In this document: piece after piece, positions 36,002-44,360 of the stretch | Layout: each line of letters opens with the position of its first letter | Position numbering within the stretch: the stretch's first letter is position 1 | Origin: Phytohabitans flavus | GTDB lineage: Bacteria; Actinomycetota; Actinomycetes; Mycobacteriales; Micromonosporaceae | Reading direction: 5' to 3' | Assembly: GCF_011764545.1 (NCBI RefSeq) | Contig: NZ_AP022870.1 | Coordinates: 9,492,001 to 9,556,000, forward strand | Length of the DNA: 64,000 nucleotides | Notes under the pieces: generated by a model | What the model saw: the letters and a program-made list of their open reading frames with translations, nothing else | Database searches by the model: none | Told to the model about the DNA's origin: nothing | Program-made: the position numbers and the translations under genes

Positions 36002-36598
36002 CTATCCACCTGCGGGCGGCGGGTCACTCAGTTCGGGTGTGGGCTCGGGCGATGCGGAGGCCGTCGGCGCAGGTGGACTACTGCTCACGGGGGGATCCGG
36101 AGTCTCCGCGACCGGCGGCGGCGACGTGCGCGTGGGCACCGGCGGGGTCACGCAGGCGCAGGTCGGGCTCGGTGCCGGCCGTACCGGCGCGCGGCCGAGG
36201 CGGGCCCGCCCACTCGGGCTCGGCCCGGCACCGCCGCCCGCTTGCACCGGCACGCTCCGGCTCGGCGTCGGGCTCGGCACGGGCGACCCGCCCTGCGCGG
36301 TCGGTGTCGGCGATCCGACCGCGGCCACCACCGGGAGCCGGTCCGGCGGCGCATTGTCCGCACCGGCCAGCGCGCCGAGGCCGGTCACCACCGCGAAGTA
36401 CGTGCCGGCCGCGCCGAGCAGCGAGAGCGTGCCCAATGTGGTCGCGGCGACGACCAGGCGCCGCGGCCGGGTCGCCGGCTCGTACTCCGGGTAGATCACG
36501 GCGGTCGGTGCGTTCTCGGCCGGCCGCGCCGGTCGCCGAGCGAGGTCGTACCGGAACGAGCGCCAGGCGCCCGACAGCTCAGGGCCTACCTTCCTCAC
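36002..36598 (-). CDS. Single-pass membrane protein with Pro/Ser-rich tail, function unknown
   Basis: About 198 residues from GTG 36598. About 48 cytoplasmic residues, one hydrophobic segment (LVVAATTLGTLSLLGAAGTY, about 48-67), then a low-complexity tail of Pro, Ser, Ala and Thr (ending PELSDPPPAGG). No domain is recognisable. It lies 42 bases before the PASTA kinase on the same strand and is probably co-transcribed; a cell-wall or kinase-related role is a guess. Confidence 0.6.
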   Translation of the reverse strand: MRKVGPELSGAWRSFRYDLARRPARPAENAPTAVIYPEYEPATRPRRLVVAATTLGTLSLLGAAGTYFAVVTGLGALAGADNAPPDRLPVVAAVGSPTPTAQGGSPVPSPTPSRSVPVQAGGGAGPSPSGRARLGRAPVRPAPSPTCACVTPPVPTRTSPPPVAETPDPPVSSSPPAPTASASPEPTPELSDPPPAGG

Positions 36599-36669
36599 GA
36601 CAAGGTCCTTCCGGCGGCTGGTTCAGGGGGTGCTGGTGTGTGCCGGGTACGTCATGGGAGGGTGAGCGG

Positions 36670-37041
36670 GTGACCGATTCCGCACCGGCCTCTGCGTCAC
36701 CGGCAGACGGTGGACCCGCCGTCTGGCTGACCCTGCCTGAGGTCGCCGAGCGCCTCGAGGTACCGGTCAACAAGGTCAACCAGATGATCCGCGACCACGC
36801 GTTGCTCGCCGTGCGGCGGGACGGCGTGCTGCGGGTGCCGAGTGAGCTCGTGGTTAACCGCACCGTGCTCAAGCACCTCCCCGGCGTCCTTACGCTGCTG
36901 CACGACGCTGGGTACAACGACGAAGAGGCGCTGCGGTGGCTCTACGAACCGGACGAGACCCTTCCGGGTAAGCCGGCGGACGCGCTCAGCACCGGCCGGG
37001 CGACCGAGGTCAAGCGGCGGGCGCAGGCGCTCGGCTTCTGA
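36670..37041 (+). CDS. Rv2175c-family DNA-binding protein
   Basis: 123 residues from GTG 36670. The N-terminal winged helix-turn-helix (VWLTLPEVAERLEVPVNKVN, about 18-37) and the C-terminal helical domain (LTLLHDAGYNDEEALRWLY) match Rv2175c of M. tuberculosis, a DNA-binding protein phosphorylated by the kinase PknL. The PknL-like kinase gene is close by on the opposite strand, as in mycobacteria. Two bases separate it from crtYc. Confidence 0.88.
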   Translation: MTDSAPASASPADGGPAVWLTLPEVAERLEVPVNKVNQMIRDHALLAVRRDGVLRVPSELVVNRTVLKHLPGVLTLLHDAGYNDEEALRWLYEPDETLPGKPADALSTGRATEVKRRAQALGF

Positions 37042-37043
37042 CC

Positions 37044-37373
37044 GTGCCGCACCTGACCTACCTGGCCGTGCTCGCCGGCTGCCTCGCCGGGGCGCTGTGG
37101 CTGGAGCCGGTGCTGCGGGTGGGCGTCCTTCGGCAGTGGCGGCGCCTGCTGCTCACGCTCGTACCGGTCGTGGCCGTCTTCGTGGTGTGGGACCTGCTCG
37201 CGATCGCCGCCGGGCACTGGACCTTCGACCCGGCGCAGACCACCGGCGTGGTGTTCCCCGGCGGGCTGCCCCTGGACGAGCTGCTCTTCTTCGTCGTGGT
37301 GCCGATCTGCGCAATCCTAGGCTTCGAGGCGGTACGCAAGGTCGGCTCGCAGCGGACCCGGGGCGACCGATGA
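37044..37373 (+). CDS. crtYc: Lycopene cyclase subunit CrtYc
   Basis: 109 residues from GTG 37044, two bases after the Rv2175c-like gene. Three membrane segments; the conserved family motif is PLDELLFFVVVP near residue 76. CrtYc works with CrtYd as a heterodimer that closes the beta-ionone ring on lycopene. It overlaps crtYd by four bases (ATGA), so the two are translationally coupled. Confidence 0.85.
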   Translation: MPHLTYLAVLAGCLAGALWLEPVLRVGVLRQWRRLLLTLVPVVAVFVVWDLLAIAAGHWTFDPAQTTGVVFPGGLPLDELLFFVVVPICAILGFEAVRKVGSQRTRGDR

Positions 37374-37678
37374 CGTACACGGCGGCCGCACTGTTGGGCG
37401 TGGCGGGTGCGGTGGCCGTCGACGTCTTCGTGCTGCGTACGCGCCTGCTGCGGCGGTGGGTCTTCTGGGCGACGTACCCGATCATCGTGTTCTTCCAGCT
37501 GATCTCCAACGGGATCCTGACCGGGCGGGGGATCGTCCGGTACAACCCGGACGCGATCCTCGGGCCGCGCCTGGTCTACGCCCCGGTAGAGGACCTGCTG
37601 TTCGGTTTCGCCCTCGTGCTCCTGACGCTTTCGCTGTGGACCTGGTGGGGCCGCCGTGACCGGAGCGTGCCCGAATAG
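37370..37678 (+). CDS. crtYd: Lycopene cyclase subunit CrtYd
   Basis: 102 residues from ATG 37370. Three hydrophobic segments and the motif VYAPVEDLLFGFALVLLTLS near the C-terminus, the counterpart of PLDELLFF in CrtYc. Its start overlaps the crtYc stop. Together they would form one end ring of a carotenoid; the polyprenyl synthase at 38342 and the cruF/cruC operon at 43-46 kb supply other steps. Confidence 0.85.
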   Translation: MTYTAAALLGVAGAVAVDVFVLRTRLLRRWVFWATYPIIVFFQLISNGILTGRGIVRYNPDAILGPRLVYAPVEDLLFGFALVLLTLSLWTWWGRRDRSVPE

Positions 37679-37836
37679 GGGCTTCGTGCCTCCGTGACCT
37701 GCCCCGACGGGCAGTGGACGGGGTTGCCTGTACGAGGCGCGCCGGGGACACTTCGCCAACAGGCGCGCGCGCCGGTGGGTCGGGGGGCCCGCGATCCGGC
37801 GTGGCGCGGGGGTGAAGGCTCAGGAGGGGGAGCCTG

Positions 37837-38298
37837 GTGACGATGGCGCGGCTCGCCGCGGTCCTTTCGGGCGGGCGCCCGCCGGGGATCTACCGCTGGC
37901 TGTCCCGGGCGCACCCGAGTGCCGTGCGGCGGGAGCTCACGGCCGCCGGCTGGGCGGTGCACCCGCTCGACGGGCGGGTGCTGGGCGGCCGGCTGGACCT
38001 GTTCGACCGCTGCGCGGAGGAGCTGGCGTTTCCCGGGTGGTTCGGGCGCAACTGGGACGCCTTCTTCGACTGCCTCCGCGACATGTCCTGGCTGGCCGGG
38101 CAGGGACACGTACTGCTGTGGGAGCAGTACGGCGGGCTGGCCCGGTCGGACCCGAAGGCGTGGCGCCAGGCGTACCAGGTCTTCGGCGAGGCGATCGCGG
38201 CCCGGCAGGAGGGCGCGGCGCCACCGCTGTACGTGCTGCTGCGCGGCGTCGGGCCGATCGAGGAGCCGGACGGCGACGGGACGATCCCGACGCTCTGA
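37837..38298 (+). CDS. Barstar-family protein
   Basis: 153 residues from GTG 37837 (ATG 37843 is an alternative); AGGAGGGGGA lies upstream. The barstar core is clear: LAFPGWFGRNWDAFFDCLRD (about 67-86), then HVLLWEQYGGLAR and PPLYVLLRGVG. Barstar inhibits barnase-type ribonucleases by binding their active site. No barnase-like gene is next to it, so it may guard against a distant or incoming toxin. Confidence 0.82.
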   Translation: MTMARLAAVLSGGRPPGIYRWLSRAHPSAVRRELTAAGWAVHPLDGRVLGGRLDLFDRCAEELAFPGWFGRNWDAFFDCLRDMSWLAGQGHVLLWEQYGGLARSDPKAWRQAYQVFGEAIAARQEGAAPPLYVLLRGVGPIEEPDGDGTIPTL

Positions 38299-38341
38299 CC
38301 CGGCGCCGCCGCGCGCCGGGCCTGCACGTCCTCGGGACGGC

Positions 38342-39427
38342 TTACCCGGTACGCGCGGTCGCCGCCGCGGCCAGGTCGGCGAGCACCTCGCGGGCCGCGG
38401 GGTCGATGTCGGCGGCGGCCAGCGCGTCAAGGGCGACCGTGGTCAGCTCGGTGATCCGGGCCTCGGTGCGGTCGAGCGCCCCGGTCGACGTGATCACCTC
38501 GCGGAGCGCGGCCACGCCCGCCTGGTCGAGCGCCGGGTCGCCGAGGCGCGCCTCGAGCACCGTCCGCTCCGCGTCGCCGGCCGCCTCGAAGGCCGCCACC
38601 ACCAGGAAGGTGCGCTTGCCCTCGCGCAGGTCGTCACCGGCTGGCTTGCCGGTCTGCGCCGGGTCGCCGAACACGCCGAGCACGTCGTCCCGGAGCTGGA
38701 ACGCCTCGCCGAGCGGCAGCCCGTACGCCGACAGGCCGCTGTGGACCTCCGGCAGCGCCCCGGCCAGCGCGGCGCCGAGCAGCAGCGGGCGCTCCACGGT
38801 GTACTTCGCCGCCTTGTACCGCGCGACCTTGCCGGCCAGCTCGATCGAGGTGTGCGCGGTGGCCTGGGCGAAGACGTCCAGGTACTGCCCGACCGTGACC
38901 TCGGTGCGCATCTCGTCGAAGACCGGTCGGGCCCGGACCAATGTCGTGGGCGGCAGGCCGCCGGCGTGCAGCATCTCGTCGGACCAGACCAGGCACAGGT
39001 CGCCGAGCAGGATCGCGGCCGAGTCGCCGAAGGTGTCCGGGTCGCCCCGCCACCCCTCCGCGCGGTGCCGCGCCGCGAACCGCCGGTGCACGGAAGGCTC
39101 GCCCCGCCGGGTGTCCGAGCGATCCATGAGGTCGTCGTGGATCAGCGCGCTGGCCTGCACGAACTCCAGCGCGGCCACGGTCGCCACGACCGGGTCGGAG
39201 TCGACGCCGCCGGCCGCGCGGTAGCCCCAGTAGGCGAACGCGGGCCGCAGCCGCTTGCCGCCGCCGAGCACGAAGTCTTCGAGCGCGTCGGCGATTGGTA
39301 GGACCGCGTCGTCAACTGTGGCGAGCCAGTCGCGACGGCGGGCTAGGAACTCGGTGAGCGCCTTGTCGACACGCGTACGCAGCTCGGCGCGGTCGACGGG
39401 CGACGAAGGGGGGTCGTCTTCGGCCAC
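38342..39427 (-). CDS. crtE: Polyprenyl (probably geranylgeranyl) diphosphate synthase
   Basis: About 361 residues from GTG 39427. Both aspartate-rich motifs are present: DDLMD in SALIHDDLMDRSDTRRG (about 97) and the second in QLRDDVLGVFGDP (about 244); GGGKRLRPAF near 55 binds the diphosphate. It elongates isoprenyl chains from IPP. It occupies the position of M. tuberculosis idsA2 and lies near carotenoid genes, so GGPP for carotenoids is the likely product; chain length is not proven by sequence. It is 10 bases after the regulator at 39437. Confidence 0.88.
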   Translation of the reverse strand: MAEDDPPSSPVDRAELRTRVDKALTEFLARRRDWLATVDDAVLPIADALEDFVLGGGKRLRPAFAYWGYRAAGGVDSDPVVATVAALEFVQASALIHDDLMDRSDTRRGEPSVHRRFAARHRAEGWRGDPDTFGDSAAILLGDLCLVWSDEMLHAGGLPPTTLVRARPVFDEMRTEVTVGQYLDVFAQATAHTSIELAGKVARYKAAKYTVERPLLLGAALAGALPEVHSGLSAYGLPLGEAFQLRDDVLGVFGDPAQTGKPAGDDLREGKRTFLVVAAFEAAGDAERTVLEARLGDPALDQAGVAALREVITSTGALDRTEARITELTTVALDALAAADIDPAAREVLADLAAAATARTG

Positions 39428-39436
39428 GTTACGACG

Positions 39437-40992
39437 CTAGTCGCTCCTGATCTGCGCTGCTTTAGGGGCCCCGGTCCGTGCAACTTCGGGCAGATAGGGT
39501 CGGCAGGCCGTGGCCAGCTCGGCGAACCTCCGGGCCTCGGGCACGTCGCGGTGTGCGGCCAGCCGGGGGCGCACGCCGACCACCTCGGCGGCCGCCCGCG
39601 CGGAGCCGGAGCGGACCGCGTCGAGCAGTGCGTCGCCGGCCACCTCGCCCGCCCGCTCCACCTCGCCGAGATCGAGGCAGACCCGGGCCAGCCAGGCGCC
39701 GTAGAGGGCGGCGGTGCGCGGCTGGCCGGTGCGGGACACGGCGGCGGTGAGCAGCGGCTCGGCCCGTAGCGGGCGGCCCAGCGCGGCCATGCAGCGGCCG
39801 GTCATCGCGGACAGCTCGGCCTCGTCCAGCCAGTACAGCCAGGGCGGGTCCTGTGCCGGATCGCGGCGGGCGGCCGCGGTGGCGGCCTGGCCGAGCGCGT
39901 CGTGCGCGGCCCGCCGCTCGCCGCAGAGTGCCGCGGCGAACGCCACCCGGTGCAGCAGCAACGCCCGCAGCGTGGCCGGGGCCGCGCGGCCCGCACCGGC
40001 CATCCCGCTACGGGCGAGCAGCAACGCCCCGCGCGGGTCGCCGTGGCCGGCGAGCAAGTGGCTGGCCGAGCCGAGCACGTGGGCCGCGAGCGGCCGGTCG
40101 CCGGCATCGGCGGCCGCGGCGAGGGCGGTGCGGTAGGCGGCGAGCGCGCCGGCCGGGTCGCCCGCGTCGGCGACCAGCCAGCCGGTGAGCTGCGCCGCCT
40201 CGGCCAGCAGCCCGAGCAGCCGACGGCTCGCCGGCACCCCTCCGGCCGGCCGAGCGCCGCACCCAGCTCGCGTCCGGCCGGCCCGGCCAGGTCGGTGCCG
40301 CCGACCAGGTCGTCCTGCCGGCGCAGGACCGCGACCGTGGCGGCCAGCGCGTCGGGATCGGCCCCGCCGCCGCGCCGCCCACTCGCGCCACCCGCCCGGC
40401 GCCCGCCGCCGGCCCGGGCGCCCGCCAGCCACCCGGTCAGCGTGTCCATGTGGGACGGTGCCGCTCCGGCCCGGTCGCGAGCGGACGCCGAGCCCCCAGA
40501 GCCGACCTCGGCCCGTGCGCCGGCCGGCTCCCGCGCGGCTGCGGCCCGCTCCGGTGCCCCGCTCCCACCCGTCGGCGCGGCGGCGGACGTGACCCGGCCG
40601 AGCGAGCCGGCCGGATCGGCCAGCCAGGCGTGAGCCAGGCGCAGCAGGTCGGCCTGGCCCTCGACGGGTGCCGGCGCGGGCGCGGCCCGTCGGGCGGGAC
40701 CGCGGCGGGCGGCCTCGGCGGCGAGCGCCAGCTCGGCACTTGGCACGTCGAGCACGACCGCGAGCCAGCCCAGCCAGAAGTCGCCGGGGACCCGCTCGCC
40801 GCGCTCCCAACGGCTGATCTCGTGCCGGCTCACGGTGTGCAGGCCGGCGGCCGCGGTCAGCTGCTCGGCCACGCGCAGCTGCGACCAGCCGCGACCCAGC
40901 CGGAGCGCGGCCAACAGGGCGCCCAGCGAAGCGGGCGCGGTGGATGGTGATGGCGTGCCGCCCGGATCCCGGGCGGTGCGTCCCTCGGACAC
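39437..40992 (-). CDS. XRE-family regulator with helical-repeat C-terminus, frameshifted
   Basis: About 518 residues after one base is restored near 40245 (GGCCGGCCGGAGGGG). The N-terminal helix-turn-helix is LRLGRGWSQLRVAEQLTAAA with SRHEISRWERGERVP (about 30-68). A long Ala/Gly-rich region follows, then TPR-like helical repeats (ALAAYRTALAAAADAGDRP, AEPLLTAAVSRTGQPRTAAL) to the C-terminus. The pattern matches a common actinomycete regulator type whose ligands are unknown. The next gene downstream is the polyprenyl synthase, 10 bases away, so it may be autoregulated together with it. Confidence 0.72.
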
Positions 40993-41287
40993 GGCTTCTC
41001 AGCCCCCTCGAGTGTCACGACCTCCTTGACGCACGTGCCGACCCCTCGGCCGCCCGGCAGCACCCGACCCCCGGGCGCCGCCGGGCGCCCCCGTAACCCC
41101 ACTCGGGCGCCGCTCCCGGCCGGTGACTCCCGCGAGGGCGGGAGCGGACACCCGTGCTGGGTTCCTATCTACCGCGCGGGTACGACGTTTTCTGGTGCGG
41201 AAGATCCGTACGCCGGCCCGGGGAAGGTCACCCCCACGCTCTGAGACAGCCCGAGTGCGACCCGGGCACAACCGATACAGTCACTGG

Positions 41288-42208
41288 GTGGCACTCGGTC
41301 TCCCCTCCGTCCTCCCCGGTGGCTCCCAGCCATCGATCGGCGACCTGATCGCCGGGCCCGCGCCGACCTTCTCGTTCGAGTTCTTCCCGCCCAAGACGGC
41401 CGAGGGACAGCCGCTGCTGTGGCAGGCCATCCGGGAGCTGGAGCCGCTGCGGCCCTCGTTCGTCTCGATCACTTATGGGGCGGGCGGGACCACCCGCGAC
41501 ACCACCGTGGCGGTGACCGAGCGGGTCGCCACCGAGACCACGCTGCTGCCGATGGCCCACCTCACCGCGGTCAACCACTCGGTCGCCGAGCTGCGCCACG
41601 TGATCGGCCGGCTGGCCGGCGTCGGCGTGCGTAACGTGCTCGCGGTGCGCGGCGACCCGCCGGGCAACCCGATGGGCGAGTGGGTGCGGCACCCCGAGGG
41701 CGTGCTCTACGCGGCTGACCTGGTCCGGCTGCTCAAGGAGTCCGGCGACTTCTGCGTGGGCGTGGCCGCGTTTCCGTACAAGCACCCCCGCTCGCCCGAC
41801 ATCGCCAGCGACACCGCCCGGTTCATCGAAAAGTGCCGGGCCGGCGCCGACTTCGCGGTCACCCAGATGTTCTTCGACGCCGAGGAGTACCTGCGGCTGC
41901 GCGACCGGGTGGCCGCCGCCGGCTGCGACACCCCGATCGTGCCCGGCGTCATGCCGGTCACCCGGATGGCCACGATCGAGCGCTCCGAGCAGCTTTCCGG
42001 CGCACCGTTTCCGCCCGCGCTGCTGGAGCAGTTCGAGCGGGTCGCCGACGACGCGGACGCGGTGCGGCGGCTCGGCATCGAGCAGTGCAGCGAGATGTGC
42101 GCGCGGCTGCTCGACGAGGGCGTGCCCGGGATCCACTTCATCACGCTCAACCGCTCGACGGCGACCCGTGAGGTGTGGCAGAACCTTCCGGCCGGCGCCC
42201 GCGTCTGA
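41288..42208 (+). CDS. metF: Methylenetetrahydrofolate reductase
   Basis: About 306 residues from GTG 41288; earlier in-frame starts exist but conservation begins here. It reduces 5,10-methylene-THF to 5-methyl-THF for methionine synthesis, using FAD. Segments: FSFEFFPPKTAEGQPLLW, FVSITYGAGGTTRDTT, MAHLTAVNHS, NVLAVRGDPPG, FAVTQMFFDAEEYLRLRDR and TPIVPGVMPVTRM. The corresponding place in M. tuberculosis holds Rv2172c. It is divergent from the XRE regulator; the 295-bp gap shows no riboswitch that I can recognise. Confidence 0.92.
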   Translation: MALGLPSVLPGGSQPSIGDLIAGPAPTFSFEFFPPKTAEGQPLLWQAIRELEPLRPSFVSITYGAGGTTRDTTVAVTERVATETTLLPMAHLTAVNHSVAELRHVIGRLAGVGVRNVLAVRGDPPGNPMGEWVRHPEGVLYAADLVRLLKESGDFCVGVAAFPYKHPRSPDIASDTARFIEKCRAGADFAVTQMFFDAEEYLRLRDRVAAAGCDTPIVPGVMPVTRMATIERSEQLSGAPFPPALLEQFERVADDADAVRRLGIEQCSEMCARLLDEGVPGIHFITLNRSTATREVWQNLPAGARV

Positions 42209-42235
42209 TCGGCCAGCCGGGCGGTTGATCAGAAA

Positions 42236-42910
42236 GTGGGACGGGGCCGCGGGCTGAGCTGGAACGACTACGCGGACAGGTGGGCCCAGCTGCACGGCGG
42301 GTTCGACCCGCGCAAGGCCGGGCCGCTGGTGCGTGGCTGGCTGCGCGTGTCGTACCTGATCGGCAAAGGGCTGGCCCGCATCGGCATCTCACCGGGCGGC
42401 GTCACGTTCGGCGGGCTGCTGCTCTGCGTCGCGGTGCCACTGCTCGTCCACCGTCCCGCCCTCGCCTCCGTGTTCGTGGTGCTGGCCGCGATGGCGGACA
42501 GTGTCGACGGTGCCACGGCAGTGGTCACCAACCGCGCCACCCGGCTCGGCTACCTCTACGACTCCCTCGTCGACCGCCTGGGCGAGGCGGCCTGGCTGAT
42601 CGCCTTCTACCTGGTCGGGGCACCGGCCGTGCTGGTGGTCGCCGCCGGCGCGCTGTCCTGGCTGCACGAGTACGTCCGCGCCCGGGTGACCGCCGCCGGC
42701 ATGCGCGACATCGGCGTGGTCACGGTCGGCGAGCGCCCGACCCGGGTGGCGATGGCGTTCGTGGGGCTGCTGCTGGCCGGTCTGGTCGACCCCGTACAAA
42801 CCGAACTCCCAGCCGGCACGATCACGGTCGTCTCGGCCGTCTGGGTCCTCCTATCCCTGGTAGGCCTGCTCCAGTTGCTGGCCGCCTCCCACCGAGCCCT
42901 GAGGGGTTGA
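42236..42910 (+). CDS. CDP-alcohol phosphatidyltransferase family protein with altered motif
   Basis: 224 residues from GTG 42236, with several membrane segments. The family motif D-x2-D-G-x2-A-R-x8-G-x3-D-x3-D is seen as ADSVDGATAV, then VTNRATRLGYLYDSLVD, with all four Asp and both Gly present but Val in place of the usual Arg. The enzyme would join a CDP-activated alcohol to a lipid or polyol in the membrane. The substrate cannot be told. It follows metF by 27 bases on the same strand. Confidence 0.75.
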   Translation: MGRGRGLSWNDYADRWAQLHGGFDPRKAGPLVRGWLRVSYLIGKGLARIGISPGGVTFGGLLLCVAVPLLVHRPALASVFVVLAAMADSVDGATAVVTNRATRLGYLYDSLVDRLGEAAWLIAFYLVGAPAVLVVAAGALSWLHEYVRARVTAAGMRDIGVVTVGERPTRVAMAFVGLLLAGLVDPVQTELPAGTITVVSAVWVLLSLVGLLQLLAASHRALRG

Positions 42911-42966
42911 TCAGGGAGTTTGCGGACGGACGCGCCGGCCGACACGCCCACCAAGTCCCTGATCAA
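42907..42966. terminator. Bidirectional terminator-like inverted repeat
   Basis: TTGATCAGGGA (42907-42917) pairs exactly with TCCCTGATCAA (42956-42966), enclosing a 38-base spacer. It spans the stop codons of the two convergent genes and would serve both. There is no clear T-run. Confidence 0.5.
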
Positions 42967-44360
42967 CGGGGAGACGCGGGGCCGATGGCTCTTGCGGTGA
43001 TTTCCGCGCTCAGGGTTACTAGCGGGAGGCCGCCACCTGGGTGGACTGAGCCGCCTACCAGGAACAGGCCCTTGACTGGGCCGCGGTTTTTTGGGCGGGC
43101 CAGCTTCGCGGCCGTGCCGTAGATCGGGTCGCCGGGCGGCAGCACCTCGCGGAACACAAGGCGGTCGCGGACCGGCACACCTCGGCTCTCCAGCACGTCG
43201 AGGACCTGGTCCGCGTACGCCTCCGCCAGCCCCGGGCGGCGCCAGTCCACCGCATCCGGGGCGGTGCCCTGGCGGGCGGCGTTCACCAGCACGAACCATG
43301 CCTCGTGCCCGGCCGGCCGGACGAGCGGGTCGGCGGCCACCGTCACGTACACGGTCGGATCGGGGGCTGGCCGGGCCCGCACGCCGCGGCCGGGATCGCC
43401 GAAGACCGCGTCGAACTCGGCGTCGTAGTCGTCCGGGAAGTACACGTTGTGGTGCGCGAGGCCGGACTGGCCACGCATCCCCAGCAGCAGCACGAAGCCG
43501 GCGAGGCTGCGGTCGGCCAGCCGGGCCAGCCGGCGCGGTGTCGGGAGCAGGTCGCGGTAGACGTCGGCAGCGTCCACATCGGTCACCACGACGTCGGCGG
43601 GGATGCGTTCGGCGCCGGCGCGTACCCCGTGCACCCGGCCGCCCGAGGCGTCGATCGCGGTGACCGGGGTGCCGGTGCGGACGACCACGCCGAGGTCCAG
43701 GCAGCGGGACAGCAGCGCGCTGGCGAGCAGGGCGAGGCCGCCGGGCAGGTACCAGCCGCCGAAGGCCAGCTCCGCGTACGCCACCGCGAGCAGCGCCGCG
43801 GGCGCGCGGCGGGGGTCGGCGCCGGCGTACGTCGCGTACCGGTCGACGAACATCCGCAGCCGCGCGTCGCGCACGCCGACCCCGCGCAGCGACTGGCCGG
43901 GCCGGATCGCCCACATGTCGCGCAGCCGCCAGGCCAGCCGCATCATCGACAGTGGACCGTCCAATTCGGAGCGGAGCACGTGCCGCCACGAGGACTCCCA
44001 GATCCGCCCGGCCCGCCGCCACAGCGCCGCCCACTCCGCGGCCGCGTCCGCACCGAGCACCTTGCCGATCCGCTCGGCGAAGGCGTCCGGGTCGCGGCAG
44101 GAGTCGAGCACCGTGCCGTCCGGGAAGTAGTGGCGCACGATCGGGTCGAGCGGCACCGGATGGACAAGGTCGCCGAAGACCTCCGGCAGCGTCAGCAGGC
44201 TCGGGCCGGTGTCGAAGACGAAGCCGTCCCGCGCGTACCGGGCCAGCTTGCCGCCCACCGCCTCGGACCGCTCCAGCACGGTCACCTTGTGCCCGGCGCC
44301 GGCCAGCCGCATCGCCACGGACAGCCCGCCGACGCCCGCGCCCACCACGACCACCTTCAC
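42963..44360 (-). CDS. crtD: Carotenoid desaturase (CrtI/CrtD family)
   Basis: About 465 residues from GTG 44360, overlapping the glycosyltransferase stop (GTGA). N-terminal FAD-binding motif VVVVGAGVGGLSVAMRLAGA with GHKVTVLERSEAVGGKL, and FDTGPSLLTLPEVF (about 52-65). The C-terminal FAD motif is GLFLVGGSVHPGGGLPLVTL. CrtI-type enzymes desaturate phytoene; CrtD-type enzymes introduce the 3,4 double bond on a hydroxylated psi end. Its overlap with cruC and cruF, which modify the psi end, favours CrtD (inference). Confidence 0.8.
   Translation of the reverse strand: MKVVVVGAGVGGLSVAMRLAGAGHKVTVLERSEAVGGKLARYARDGFVFDTGPSLLTLPEVFGDLVHPVPLDPIVRHYFPDGTVLDSCRDPDAFAERIGKVLGADAAAEWAALWRRAGRIWESSWRHVLRSELDGPLSMMRLAWRLRDMWAIRPGQSLRGVGVRDARLRMFVDRYATYAGADPRRAPAALLAVAYAELAFGGWYLPGGLALLASALLSRCLDLGVVVRTGTPVTAIDASGGRVHGVRAGAERIPADVVVTDVDAADVYRDLLPTPRRLARLADRSLAGFVLLLGMRGQSGLAHHNVYFPDDYDAEFDAVFGDPGRGVRARPAPDPTVYVTVAADPLVRPAGHEAWFVLVNAARQGTAPDAVDWRRPGLAEAYADQVLDVLESRGVPVRDRLVFREVLPPGDPIYGTAAKLARPKNRGPVKGLFLVGGSVHPGGGLPLVTLSAEITARAIGPASPR

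Noticed and set aside
40993..41287. Possible riboswitch before metF
   Set aside because: I looked for SAM, SAH and cobalamin riboswitch features in the 295-bp gap and could not recognise any conserved core.
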